DNA from: Rhypophila decipiens
Taxonomy: Eukaryota > Ascomycota > Sordariomycetes > Sordariales > Naviculisporaceae
Assembly: GCA_033297075.1 (NCBI GenBank)
Contig: MU858083.1
Span: 124,001-188,000, forward strand
Length of the DNA: 64,000 nucleotides
Direction: 5' to 3'
The notes beneath the pieces are model-generated. The model was given only the letters and a program-made list of their open reading frames with translations, was not told the origin of the DNA and did not search any database. How positions within the stretch are numbered: the stretch's first letter is position 1; each line of letters begins with the position of its first letter. Below, one piece after another: positions 44,413 to 56,756 of this stretch. Made by a program: the position numbers and the translations under genes.

Positions 44413-45971
44413 TTATCTTTTGGTTTGACAATATTCGGCTTTATTTTTTTATCGGCTTCTTCTTTTATTTTATTCATGTTTCCTGCTTATCCTGACCCTT
44501 CCATGTTTTAGTATGCGGTGAGCCAGATCTCAACCCGGGCAACTCGAGCTAACTTGCCGTTAGACGCCCTCTTGATTCAGATATGTTGCTGGCGGTCTTA
44601 GGCGCCTCATAGTTTGTTGACATTTACATGGGCGGGATTTATCCAGTTGCAAACATGTGGCCGGCGTCCTTGTCAGGTCTGCTGACGAAGCAACACTCAA
44701 TGGTCATCTCCTTGCTGCAAGCCGTTGACAGCTGAAGTATAGAAGCTACAGGCACATCCGGGCCTTACTCTTATGTCCCGCACAGGTTAGTAGCGGGTTG
44801 GATCGGTCCATTGCGGGGGCATTAACAATATCAACACTTGCATCGACCTGTCTTGTGCTGTTTGACGACCCATGGGTGGGTCAATCCGTCTCACAGTGGC
44901 CGTGTCTGATTTGAGAAGCCGGGGTGGTTTAGTTACCTTACCCACGAGCGGCTTCCGGAAGACTACCCAACGGGGATATGCTGCAGCGAAGATCAGGAAG
45001 GCCCGAAAAGCTTGAGGCGTATCTGTTGGAGATAGCGACGGCGATGGAATGGTGAGGCGCTGTGGCTGGCACAGCTTGAGCCGCGTGGGTTCTGTAACGA
45101 TCGTGACATACCACACCACTACGTAACATAGCCCAAAAGAGCAACTAGACTTGATTGGAAGATCCAATCAAGTAAATGGTACAGTCGCTAGCGAAATCGG
45201 CCTCCACTTTCCTCTCTCACATCTTTCTGGCGCACGGACCGTTTATGCATCTAACCATCCGCACCATGCGCCGTCACACGCGCTTGTGTACCAGGACATA
45301 TACGGTAATGCAACAACAGAGTATAACGATGACAGTCAGCTAAGCGGGCCTGTCAGCAAAAAGTGGCTATGAAAAAAAGGCTGACCTGAGGATGATCGTC
45401 TCCCTTTCAATTAGAAGGCAAACCTAATTCCATTGCAGTTCATGAACGCCTATATCATAAATAAGAGAGAGGGACGACCGATTCCTTGACCAAAGTGTTT
45501 TTAGATGGCGATAGTTCCGGTTGCTGCTGCTCGACTGCCGTCCTCCACAATCCCAACCTAGCTGTGCGACACAGATCTATAAGACTCCCACCTCCATAAC
45601 CTAACCCCCCCCCTTTAGTAGGGGGGTTAGGGGTTTCGCTTATATCATTGTGTTTACATCAGTAAATCTACACGTATCAGGAGGGCTGGACCCGGACGCA
45701 CCGGGTAGTCCCCTTTGGAGATATTGCTAGTACAAGTTGCTCGGCCAACGTACCAGATCCTCCTAGCATATGCGCAGGGCGGTATAGTGATTCGCTGGGA
45801 GACTGATCATTCACAGAGAGGCTGATAGGTTGGATATGTCCCTGAGCTGGGTTATAGTTCCTCAAGCTCCTAGACGTTTTTCAGGTTAAGGAATAAATAT
45901 TACGATAGACGAGGAGGTGTTGGGAAGAGATATGCGATGAATGTTCAATGCCTCGCACACTCGCCAACCCC
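44413..45971. other. Intergenic; contains a G/C hairpin
   Basis: 1.56 kb with no supported gene; holds the hairpin at 45600-45631 and the 3' side of the DUF7580 gene. Confidence 0.4.
45600..45631. repeat. C/G-run hairpin with telomere-like text
   Basis: CCTAACCCCCC (45600-45610) and GGGGGGTTAGG (45621-45631) are perfect reverse complements, 11 bp each, with a 10-base loop. The flanks read like degenerate (TTAGGG) repeats on each strand. Confidence 0.75.
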
Positions 45972-48053
45972 TCAAGTCCCTGCCGTACCCAACTCCACGA
46001 CGCCTTTTTTCATACGCTGTAGCTCATCCACGACACGCAACAGGAAAGCTGACTGCAGCTCGTCGCTCCGCACAAGGTCAATCTGCGGTTCGGTCAGCCC
46101 AAAGTCACATCCGATGCAGCGTCTTACGATGCGCGTGTATTCCGGCCCCATCTTCCTCGGCAGCAGGACCTGACACAGCCGTTCGGCGATGCTGTAATCT
46201 GTCTGTTGCCCTACTTGGAATTCGATGCGCGCCTGGTTACGCAGGTCTTCCCAAGGGAGGGAAAAGGCGACCTCCATGAGGACAGTACCGAGACGGAAGA
46301 GGAGTTCGTTGCGAGCACCGGAGATGATTTGGTCGTGCTCATCGGGGGCAGTTTGGTGTGAAGTAAAGACGCGAGCCTTGCCTTTGCCCTTGTGGAAGTG
46401 ATTTCGGTTCGCAAATTCGATCTTGAAGTATGGATAGGAGAGCTGGAGGTCTGTTTCGATAGAGGTCTCGCCGATGATGAAGAAAGTAACATCTTGGCTG
46501 CGCCAGGTCTCAGGGAGCCACGGGGTCGAGTGGAATTGAAGGACGGACGCGGCGAGGGAGCTGGCGATGTGGAAGGCGGCCGGATGGGGGAGGGACTTAA
46601 GGAGCGGGCGTCCGTTGACCCAGGACATGATGTCGCCCAAAGTCATGGAACGGCCTTTGATAATTTGGTCAGGGGTTGGACGGTAGAATCGCTGCCGGTA
46701 CTTCCCATCGAGGTAGCCGAGGCATTGTTGGGGCTGGCAGTTGGTGTAATGAAGGCGGAAGTGGTTGCATACATTTGCGAGAAGTGTCAAGTTGGCATCT
46801 GCGTCGCTTGATTGTTTGCTAGGGGTTAACGGGTCGGTCGCGTTTGTATTATCTTGATAACTGGATTTCTCAGTCTGCAAGTCAGGATTCTCATTCTCGA
46901 AGCGAACAATTTTCGTTGACTTTAGCTTCTTGGCTACGTGCCCTGCAGCAAACTGCTCTGTGCGATGGGTAAGGTCGTCTATGAGATCTTGAGGCATGTT
47001 GGATGAAGTCCGACTTGCCAAAGAAGCCGCGGCCTGTGGGTTCTCGGCATGTCTGACTTCGCAGTGTTCAACTTCCAACCAGAGAGGGTCGTCGTCATCC
47101 GGACTCTCGTCCTCCAGGACTTCGCAAACAGATAGGGCAAGCTTAAACCTGACAGATTCTGCCACTTTAGTCTCGGGGACATCAACGCAACACACTCTGG
47201 CGGTATGATTATCGTGGCTGGTCACTTCACAAGTCCAAGTGTGAGCCAGTGTCTTATATAGCGCGGCTGAAGCGCTACGGATCTGCTGATACTTCTCGAT
47301 CCTGTTGATGTTGCTGGGGGTTCTCCTGAGATTTGCATCCCTGTTATTCTGCGCGCCTTTCCTGATCTGGTTCAGGCTGCCAATGATTTGTCTTGTGATG
47401 GTAGTGAACATCGAGTTCAACTCCGAGAGGTCTTTTACCGCCTTGGTAAGACCTGGATTTCGAACTGCCAGTTTCAGAGCGCTGCCCTTGTGAAGCAGCC
47501 ACTCTCGTGAGAGGGCTGCAGGTTGGTCCTGTAAACATGTGAGTGATAGAATCGGGTATTATGGGCTAAACAAAGGACATACGCTCGAGGACATGTGACT
47601 CAAGTCGGAAATCTCGTTAATCTCCTTCATCAGACTCTCCAGTGCCGCGTTGATCAACTCAATATGCTGTCTGCAACTCTCAAAGCTGTATTCAAGCGAG
47701 CTGATACGGCCGCGGTATATGCCACTCATCCTCAGTTCTGTTGTCGTTTGTCTGGCAGGAGATTGTGCAGCACAAGCACCTTCCCCGATCCCTGCCCGAG
47801 CTTGTTCGATCAACTCGGCAAATTTGGCTTCGATCAGGTCTCGGTCGTCTGTAATCGCCGACAGCAAGTCGATGGCGTTGTGCCAGAAGATCGACTTTTG
47901 CGTCCTGACTATGGTCAAGGACTGCTTCAGCGCTCGCTTAGGATTCTGGAAGACGGACCGACCCTCGGAAAAGGCGCTGTACTTCTCGAGTATCGTGATG
48001 GTAATTGGCACGCTCGCAAGAACGACGCCGACGACAAACTCGACGCCGCTCAT
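45972..48053 (-). CDS. DUF7580-type protein
   Basis: Exons 48053-47583 and 47528-45972 (intron 47529-47582, 54 nt) give 675 residues. It opens with a hydrophobic N-terminus (MSGVEFVVGVVLASVPITITILEKY) typical of this fungal family, then a long helical region (about 30-250). The C-terminal half resembles a degenerate kinase fold: LGYLDGKYRQRFYRP, then RSMTLGDIMSW, a FHIASSLAASVLQFHSTPWLP helix, and a late RIVRRCIGCDFG motif. No canonical catalytic HRD/DFG. These DUF7580 proteins are abundant and variable in filamentous ascomycetes; their role is unknown, but they often lie near incompatibility-type genes. It is divergent from the NLR, with 402 bases between start codons. Confidence 0.85.
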
Positions 48054-48455
48054 CTTTTCAATGGCACGAAAGAAAGTGCGAGCAGAGTAGACAAGCTAGG
48101 ATGGTTGTGATGGTCTAATGGGAGGAGGGAGCGAGGTGTGGGGGACGACCATCCATGCCGACGGGCTCTTTTTGCTGATCACACGCGCAGCAGCCAAAAG
48201 ATGTGGAAAATCGTAAAATAGGAATCTGGTTTATTGGGTTGGTTCAAAGTTGTCGATCTGATTCCCCAGCTGAGCTGGCTTCTACCCCTCTTTTCGGATC
48301 AGTTGAAGCAATATTTCCGGCGCCAACCGCTTTCAGACTAGCGCCAACTGAGAATCTATAGCGACTTACCTTGCCTAAACCCCGCTTCTGTCTCTCAACC
48401 TCAAAAGTATGCATCATCCAGCAAATTCGCCTGACCAGCTCGGCAATCTTCAATA
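48054..48455. promoter_or_regulatory. Divergent promoter of the DUF7580 and NLR genes
   Basis: 402 bases between two divergent ATGs. No strong TATA box is seen; a bidirectional promoter is inferred from geometry only. Confidence 0.5.
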
Positions 48456-51400
48456 ATGCCTCCCGATCCGAACCGGTTGAGCAACGTTGAGGGTTGGAGT
48501 GTCGAACCCGATGTTCACGCGACTCATCTCGGTGTGGCTGGTTCATTCTATGAAAGCATACTGCGACTTTTCACCGCACTTATCAATCACAGCCAGACTA
48601 TAAGCGCCTCCGGCAAGTTCACCGACGACACGTCATACCGATACACGCAAGAGATTCGAAGGCTTTACCTCTGGGGTGATGGATTCATGGCAACCGAAGG
48701 GCATCTCGACGAGGTCCTCGCCAGGGCACCTCAGCTCCGTCTCAGCGTATTGTCCTTGCTTCTTCAACTTGGCCGCGCATTGACTTCCGACTTCCCCAAG
48801 CTCCACTTCGTCGATGATCCTGAGAAGCTATCTCCACCAGTAACGGCCAGCCTGAAGGATGTAAAAGAGATGCAGGACTACGTCAGCAACGTGCTTTCCG
48901 ATTCGGCGTCATTCCTTGACTGGCCCGGGGAGGCGGACTCCATCACCAGCTCCCATACCTCTGAGTGGAATGATGACGACATTCTTGAAGACGTCGCTTG
49001 TTACATCGACTGTTTGATGGATTTGAGCAGCGTCTTGGATGCTCAAGCTCTGGATCTTGGGGTCGAGACCGCAGTGGGAGATGGGGAGGTCGAAGTCTTC
49101 GATGTGTCGTCGCGTTTGGCCGACACATTCTGCCGTAAGCTCAGAGATCAATACCAAAACATGTCCAAGAAACTTGTGGAGCGATTTGGAGAAGCCAATG
49201 CAGCAAGGTCGACGCGCTTGTCCGAGCTGCGGGAGGTTCAACTACGCTTCGCCGCGGCTGGGGGACAGCAACTTGAGGTTGGCGCCATAACCATCCCACG
49301 TGACGTTGAGAAGCCAGCAGTGGAGAGCTCGAAGGAAACGGTTTCTGAATATCTCTTTACAGAGAGCCGCGAAAGAGCAACAGCCACAACAGGACCTTCA
49401 TCATTCCCCTCCGATTCTCTTCCTGATAACCCCGAGTACTCGAAGGGCACAAACGCGACGAAGAAGCCGTCACCAGCAGACGACGACGCATTATCAATTG
49501 CGACCTTCGAATCCTTCTCCACCACCAAGTCTGCAGTTTTGCAGGGCCGGCGAGTACCGCCACGCTTGCCTGCGGAAGCATACGAGGGTGAAAGCTTCCA
49601 ATGCTTAGCCTGTCAGTCGACATTGCACGGAGTTTCTACTGAGGCAGCCTGGAGGTGAGATTTGACAACAATCCTCGCCACTTTTCTTGCACATTTTGAC
49701 AATACTTCTAGAAAACATCTTTACAACGATCTCAGGCCTTATTGTTGCACCGTCGAGGACTGTCCGGACCCCCAAGATGAATTCAGCAGCACCCGGCAGT
49801 GGATAATTCATGAAAGGCAGCATTTAGCTTATGACTGGCTCTTGCAAGAGAGGGTGTGTCCCTTCTGCGTCCCTTTATCCCGGAGGTATAGCATGGAAGC
49901 ATATTTTAAGCATGTCAGCAAGCATCTCCGAGAAGTGTCTCTGGCAGTTTTACCACCAACATTCAACGGCGAAGATGATTCCAGCGTTGAGAGTACTGAT
50001 GATTCACTGCGATCGAGCCATTCAGAAGTAGGTATGGTGCAGGTCACGGATCTGGAGGTCCCGGCGAACGCCATGGTGGTTATTGAGCTAGCCACTAAGG
50101 TCGCCTCTCTCTGTCTCGAATACTTGTCCGAGGTCCAGAGCGCCAGATCCGATATCGAGCGCCTGGTAAAACATATTGAAAACCTGAGAATAACCGCTCA
50201 CGACGTGCCGAAGCTTATCCAGGATGGGGCTCGGCTTGAGACGTTGCAAAAGATGCGCGAAGCCGTTGATAGCGCCCGGTCGCAGCTTGGTGATGTCGTA
50301 ACGAAGCTGGAAGCGACGTTGTATATAGGTCGCAGGGCGAAGGCGGTGGGACGCGTAGGGCTTCGGGCCTTGAAGTGGCCGTTCGAGAGCAAGGACGTGG
50401 ACATGATCATTGCGAACCTTCAACGAGACCAGGACTCCTTTGCGGCCGCCCTTCAGATTGATCAAATGTATGCGCAGACTTCATACCTTGGTCGATATGT
50501 AGCTAACAGCAATTTCCAGCCCCGAAATCCTCGATATGCACTCTGAGATCGTTCTAGCAACGCTCCCGGTCGCAAGCGGTGCGGCCTTCGACTCGCACGC
50601 CGAGGAGCACAACACACGTTGTTACCCCGACACCCGAACCGAGCTCCTTTGCCAGATCCGGGAGTGGGCAAACGATCCTCAAGCTGAGAGCATATTCTGG
50701 CTGAATGGCATGGCAGGGACAGGGAAATCTACCATCTCTCGAACTGTGGCCACCTCATTCGCACGAGACAGCCTGCTTGGCGCGAGCTTCTTCTTCAAGA
50801 GGGGAGAAGGTGACTGTGGCAAGGCCAACTTGTTTTTCTCTACCATTGCCAGTCAGCTTGTGCGCCAGATCCCTGCCCTAGTGCCTTCCGTTAGAGCGGC
50901 CATCGATGCCGACCCGGACGTTTCCAAGAAAGCATTGAGACACCAATTCGAAAAGCTCATCCTCCAACCACTTGGCAGCATTCACCGCACCACGGCAATT
51001 GTGATCGTTATTGACGCTCTCGACGGATGTGATGGAGAAAAAGACGTTAAGACTATCATCTCACTACTCGCGCAAGCAAACATGGTACGTTCCGTACGTT
51101 TGAGGGTTTTCATCACCAGTCGGCCTGAGCTGCCTATTCGCCTCGGTTTTAAGGACATCCAGGGAAAGTATCAGGGCATAGCTCTACTCCAGATCCCAGA
51201 GCCCGTCGTGGAACAGGACATATCCACATTTTTGGGGTATGAGCTCGCACGAATCAGGAATGAATATAACGGACAAGCCCCCCCGTACTCCAAACTGCCA
51301 CTGGGTTGGCCCGGCCAAGATGTTATTCGGACTCTCGCTCAGATGGCTGTCCCATTATTCATTTCCGCCGCGACCGTCTGTCGATTTGTTGAAGATAAGG

Positions 51401-53789
51401 CATGGTCTAATCCTGGCGGCCAGCTAAAGAAAATCCTGGAGTATCGGGCAAAGACCTTCGATTCCGAGCTCGACAAGCTCGACGCGACGTATCTCCCCAT
51501 CCTCGACCAGCTTACTGTAGGACGTACTGATCTACAGAGGAGCCGAATATTAGCTGAGTTTCGAGATGTCGTTGGCCCCATTGTTCTCCTCGCTCAGCCC
51601 CTCCCGATACTATCGCTCGCACGGCTTCTCGACATCCCTCCTATGACTATACATGGCAAGCTCAACTCTCTCCACTCCGTCCTTGATATCCCCTCGGTGG
51701 GCGATGCCCCGGTCAGGCTCTTTCATCTGTCCTTCCGCGACTTCCTTGTTGACCCGGCCAAGCGTACAAAGAATGAGTTTTGGATCGACCAGGCAAAATA
51801 TCACAAGACACTTGCGGAAAGATGTATCCAAATTATGGAGCAACACCTGAAACGAGATATCTGCGACTTAAAGGAGCCAGGGATGTTGCGGTCACAGGTC
51901 AGCCAGCAGACTATCAACGCTCACCTGCGGCCTGAAGTTCAGTACGCCTGTCAGTACTGGGTCTACCACCTGGAGGAGAGCAAATATAATATAAAGGACG
52001 ACGACTTTGTCCACACCTTCCTGACAAGCCATCTCCTCCACTGGCTTGAGGCTTTATCTCTCCTGGGAAGACTCTCAGATGGGGTATTCTTAATAAGAAC
52101 GCTTCCGCACACTGCCCAGGTTAGTTAATAACACCATTATTATATGACATAATAACTAATTATCACCTATTATAGCCAGATAAAGCCTCCGATTTCGTCG
52201 AATTCGTTAAGGATGCGGAAAAGTTTATTCGCAGTTATGGATCGATTATGGAACGGGCTCCACTACAGATATACGGCTCTGCACTTATCTTCAGTCCAAC
52301 CTTATGTGAGGTCAAAAAGCAGCAGTGGAAGAAGAGGCTATCATTTATCAAATCGGTTGGAGGTATCAAAGACCACTGGGGTGCCCAGCATCAGACGCTC
52401 GAGGGGCATAGCGACTCCGTCACCGCATTAGCGTTCTCACCGGATGGGAAAACGCTTACGTCAAGTTCGGGCGATCACACTATCCGGCTCTGGGATGCGG
52501 CAACGGGTATGCAGCAACAAACGCTCAAGGGGCATAGCGACTCCGTCACCGCATTAGCGTTCTCACCGGATGGGAAAACGCTTGCGTCAAGTTCGGGCGA
52601 TCACACTATCTGGCTCTGGGATGCGGCAACGGGTATGCAGCAACAAACGCTCAAGGGGCATAGCAGCTACATTACCGCATTAACATTCTCACCGGATGGC
52701 AAAACCCTTGCGTCAGGTTTGGCCGATTGCACCATCCAGCTCTGGGATACGGCGACGGGTACGCACCAACAGACGCTCGAGGGGCATAGCGGCTCCGTTA
52801 CTGCATTAGTGTTCTCACCGGATGGGAAAACGCTCGTATCAAGTTCAGGGGATAACACTATCCGGCTCTGGGATACAGCAACAGGAGCACATCAACAGAC
52901 GCTCGAGGGGCATAGCTACTCTGTCATGGCAGTGGCGTTCTCACCGGATGGGAAAACGCTCGCGTCAGGTTCGGACGATCACACTATCCGGCTTTGGGAT
53001 ACAGCAACGGGTGCGCTGCAACAGACGCTCGAGAGGCATAGCCACTCCGTTATGGCAGTGGCATTCTCACCGGATGGTAAAACCCTTGCGTCAGGTTCGG
53101 CCGATTGCACCATCCGGCTCTGGGATACGGCAACAGGTACACAGCAACAGACGCTCAAAAGGCATAGCCACTCCGTTATGGCAGTGGCATTCTCACCGGA
53201 TGGGAAAACCCTTGCGTCAGGTTCGGCCGATTGCACCATCCGGCTCTGGGATGCGGCGACGGGTACGCAGCAACAGACGCTCGAGGGGCATAGCCACTCC
53301 GTCATGGCAGTGACATTCTCACCGGATGGGAAAACCCTTGCGTCAGGTTCGGCCGATTGCACCATCCGGCTCTGGGATGCGGCGACGGGTACGCAGCAAC
53401 AGACGCTCGAGGGGCATAGCCACTTTGTCATGGCAGTGGCGTTCTCACCGGATGGGAAAACCCTTGTGTCAGGTTCGGCCGATTGCACTATCCGGCTCTG
53501 GGATGCGGCAACAGGTACGCAGCAACAGACGCTCGAGGGGCATAGCGGTTCCGTCATGGCAGTGGCGTTCTCATCGGATGGGAACTCAAGCTTGGACGCC
53601 TCTGGAAACCAGAGACCAGTAGGCAATATTCATTTTGTCAATGGCGAATGGATCACCAGAAGTGGAAAGAATCTTCTCTGGCTTCCCCCTGATTACCGGC
53701 CCACATGTACATCAGTGTACAGTCACACACTGGCCTTGGGACATTCCTCTGGGCAAGTGACAGTTTTTCAGTTTGTTTCTGCTGAGTGA
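48456..53789 (+). CDS. NLR: zinc finger, NACHT and WD40 repeats
   Basis: Exons 48456-49654, 49712-50467, 50520-52119 and 52176-53789 join in frame to 1,722 residues. Residues 1-~480 are a module found in many fungal zinc-finger proteins, ending in Cys/His motifs (FQCLACQ, CCTVEDC...H, CPFC...HVSKH). Next is a helical NLR N-domain (VIELATKVASLCLEYL...ALKWPFESKDVD) at about 525-650. NACHT is at about 700-870, with Walker A GMAGTGKST near 715, Walker B IVIVIDALDGCD near 812 and FITSRPELP. From about 1258 come nine 42-residue WD40 repeats and a partial tenth. Known relatives (HET-E, HET-D) sense partner molecules by such repeats and trigger cell death. A separate NLR start at ATG 50034 is possible, but no stop separates the two halves. 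Confidence 0.88.
52398..53531 (+). repeat. Nine 126-bp WD40 repeats of high internal identity
   Basis: Nine back-to-back 126-bp units (42 codons), each beginning at a CTCGAGGGGCATAGC-like sequence and containing TTCTCACCGGATGGGAAAAC. A tenth starts at 53532 and diverges after about 50 bases. Units differ mainly at a few codons, as in the HET-D/E family where these repeats recombine and evolve under selection. Confidence 0.95.
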
Positions 53790-55045
53790 TGAAATAGTGT
53801 TACTGCCTACTGTACATTTCTGGTATCTTCACTTAACCGAAGGGTCTTGGAGAAATCATTGCTTTATACTATTTGGATTTCGCCCCTTACGCAAATGTTG
53901 ATAAATGCGCCTTTTGCCACTCCTGGAGCCAGATAATTTGAGGAAGTGATTTGCCGGGCTTGCACGCCTACCAAGCCTCCCCGTGATGGATGACCTACAC
54001 ACCACTCATGCCCAGTAGTGCCAAGAAGATAATCCCATGGCCACTTTTGGCTAACAATCAATTTTCTACTGCATTGTTGCTCATCTTTGTATATGTAAGC
54101 CCATACTCAGGTGCGTGCGAGATCGTACATTGTGGGCGGTTAGATGCATAAAAGGCCCGTGCGCTCAACTGACGTGAGAGAGAAAAGCGGAAGGCGATTT
54201 CGCTAGCGACTGTATGTATAGTACGTATGAGGGTGTATAGGGTAGTTGTTCCTCTATACGATCCTCACAGGTTCAAAGAGTGACGAGAACAACACTAACG
54301 ACAGGACAAAGACACCCTCACATACCAGCCAACCCAGCAGAGCGGGAGCTCAGCTGTTGCTCTACATGCTCTCATAGCGGACAAAGAAAAGGAAGAACAA
54401 TACTAACAACCTTAACTGCTCTTGGCAATTGGGCCAGCCGCTGAGAAGGACTTATATATCGACAATCTCAGGGGCGATCGCCAGAGAGGCGATAGAAGCC
54501 CTAAATCTTTCCATGGAATGCAACCACATAGGCCCAGATCTAGGAACATGAGCTCATGGACAAAGAATGACATGTCGGGTCTCGCCCTTGCCATGTGCAT
54601 CTCGTGTGGGGAAGTTTGGCTGGCATCTTTCACTGTAGCTGGCTGTTTGGTCAAGCGAGGGGACAATTGTAGCCGGCGTGAGCCCCGAACTCTCACTTCT
54701 GCCACGAGTCTGCGCCATCAGTCTTGCTAACACGGCAAGCACAATGGAAGTTGCCGACTCTACCCAGACCGGAATTCGGTCGTTCCTCATACAATCATGA
54801 GCAAGACCCCTAATCCAAACCCGGCCGGCCCGAGACCATGGTCGGTAGACAGCAGCTCACTCTTTGTGCGAATATCTTCACACACACACTTCGCCCCTTC
54901 CGTCGAAGCTGTCAGGCAACTCAGGATGCTGTGAGAATGCTAGGTCGGTGGCACCGACCAACGGGACGGGTAAGGTCTGGACGAGGACGGGAGCTGTCTT
55001 TGTAGATGCTTCGGCTCGTCCATTTGTTCTATCGTGTCAACTGGA
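53790..55045. other. Intergenic; no gene seen
   Basis: 1.25 kb without supported genes. It includes runs such as CACACACACAC (54881-54890 region) but no array or mobile element. Confidence 0.4.
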
Positions 55046-55053
55046 TATAAATA
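55046..55053 (+). promoter_or_regulatory. TATA box of the flavin oxidase gene
   Basis: TATAAATA, about 180 bases before the ATG at 55233. Confidence 0.4.
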
Positions 55054-55232
55054 TGAGTTTCGAAATCTCTCTCGTCGAGTTGTTGATCTGACAGGTATCA
55101 TCCCCAGTTGACGGTATTTCTATCGATCGTCTGTCTCTAAGCAGGAGTTTTGTGTCTTGATCAACTGCCCTTATTCCCATTCATTCACTTGCCTATTCTC
55201 ATAATAATATCCTTCACACACCACTCATCACA

Positions 55233-56756
55233 ATGGGCTCCAAGTACACCAACGGCAATGGCTACCACGCCCCCGCAGCAGATGGTGTCTGGGCCAACAA
55301 CATCGAGGACCGAGCAAACTTCATCAAGGACCTCGAAGCATACCGCATCGACATCTACGAGACCAAGGGCGGACCCCTGCCCCTCAACGCTGTCATGCAC
55401 GACGTGGCCGCCGAGATCCCTGACATCGTCGTCACCCCACTGACCGACCTGCATGTCATCCAGACCCTCCAGACGATCAAGAAATACGACCTCTACGGCA
55501 AGAACATCCCCATCTCAGTCAAGTCCGGCGGGCACGGCTACTTCAACGGCGCCACGTGCAACGGCATCATGATCAACCTGGCCAAGATGGACCGGCGCTA
55601 CGTCAAGGACAACATCCTCCACGCCGGCCCCGGCTGCGCAGGCGCCCAAACAGTCGACACCCTGTCCAAGAACAAGAAAGCCCTCCCCCACGGCGATTGC
55701 TTCGGCGTCGGCGCAGGCGGCCACTTCATCACAGCAGGGTGGTGCATCATCCTCGCGCGCAAGTACGGCCTCGGATGCCAGAACGTCGTCGGCGGCCGAG
55801 TAGTCCTCTGGGACGGCGAAGAAGTCCTCGTCAACGAGAACTCTCATCCCAAACTCCTCCACGCCATGCGAGGCGGTGCCGCCGCCGGAGTGGGCATCGT
55901 GACAGAAGTCCACCTCAAGCTCATCGACGAGCCCGATTTCGTCACCTGGAAATGGACTTACCTCTCCCTCCCGCAAATCAAGACCTGCGTCGAGCAAAAT
56001 GCCTTCCGCAAGGCCCAGCATCTGCCAAGGGAAATCACCATGGCGTTCCGCTACTTTTTCAAGCCCTTCCAGCTGGAACCCATCTGCTCGTTCAACATCC
56101 AGTCTCTCTTGAAACCCGAAGAGACCATCGCAGCTGTCAAGACCACCCTTGGTCCCGAGGTCGCCGCCATGATTGATGACCTGTCTGCATGGAACAGAGG
56201 AACGCTTGTCGACCTGCGCATGCAGCCTGCTTCTGAGCTGGTCAACAATAACCGCTCCATGCTGGCGGACATGTCCATCACGGCTCTGCACTCGACCCCA
56301 GACATCTACTGGGAACAAGGATCCTTGCTGCGAGAAATGGCCCGGTCATATTTTACCTCCATCTCGCACTGGGTTGTCCCCGAGTCCGAGACCATGCTCT
56401 TGGACCTCTACGAAGCCTTTGACGCAGTAAAAGGTACACCCGCCCGAGACATGATGTACGCCTTGCTCATCCAGGGTGGTGGACGGATGAATGAGCTGCA
56501 GGATATCACTGCCATGCCGATTGGCAAGGCCTTGAGCAGATTCGAGTTGCACTGGGATACGCTCGAGGAGGAGAAGTGGAGTCGTGATTTTACGGATGTG
56601 ATTGAGGGTATCTTTGAGAAGGGTAAGGATCCCAGGTGCAACAGGCCGTATCGGGGTGATGTTTGGAAGGTGGAGCAGGCGCAGGATGCGAAGCTGGATA
56701 AGGTGTTTGAGAAGTATAATCGCAAGGGGTGGACTCCTGTCGGCAAGCCGGAGTAG
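55233..56756 (+). CDS. FAD-linked oxidase, berberine-bridge-enzyme type
   Basis: One exon, 507 residues, no signal peptide. The PCMH FAD-binding domain shows VVTPLTDLHVIQTLQ, ISVKSGGHGYFNGA with His101 and GDCFGVGAGGHFITAGW with Cys156. In the family these two residues hold FAD by bicovalent bonds. The substrate domain follows and the C-terminal NRPYRGDVWKVEQAQDAKLDKVF segment closes the FAD site (usual YxNY-type motif not evident). Such oxidases act on sugars, alkaloids or polyketides. No biosynthetic cluster is adjacent, so the substrate is open. The lack of a signal peptide suggests a cytosolic enzyme, unlike the secreted glucooligosaccharide oxidases. Confidence 0.92.
   Translation: MGSKYTNGNGYHAPAADGVWANNIEDRANFIKDLEAYRIDIYETKGGPLPLNAVMHDVAAEIPDIVVTPLTDLHVIQTLQTIKKYDLYGKNIPISVKSGGHGYFNGATCNGIMINLAKMDRRYVKDNILHAGPGCAGAQTVDTLSKNKKALPHGDCFGVGAGGHFITAGWCIILARKYGLGCQNVVGGRVVLWDGEEVLVNENSHPKLLHAMRGGAAAGVGIVTEVHLKLIDEPDFVTWKWTYLSLPQIKTCVEQNAFRKAQHLPREITMAFRYFFKPFQLEPICSFNIQSLLKPEETIAAVKTTLGPEVAAMIDDLSAWNRGTLVDLRMQPASELVNNNRSMLADMSITALHSTPDIYWEQGSLLREMARSYFTSISHWVVPESETMLLDLYEAFDAVKGTPARDMMYALLIQGGGRMNELQDITAMPIGKALSRFELHWDTLEEEKWSRDFTDVIEGIFEKGKDPRCNRPYRGDVWKVEQAQDAKLDKVFEKYNRKGWTPVGKPE

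Noticed and set aside
52398..53590. Regular repeats resembling a CRISPR array
   Set aside because: The repeats are in-frame 42-codon WD40 units inside a gene, with no spacers.
52979..53626. Minus-strand repetitive frame
   Set aside because: Antisense of the WD40 repeats.
55556..56176. Arg/His-rich plus-strand frame inside the flavin oxidase
   Set aside because: Frame shadow of the GC-rich oxidase gene.
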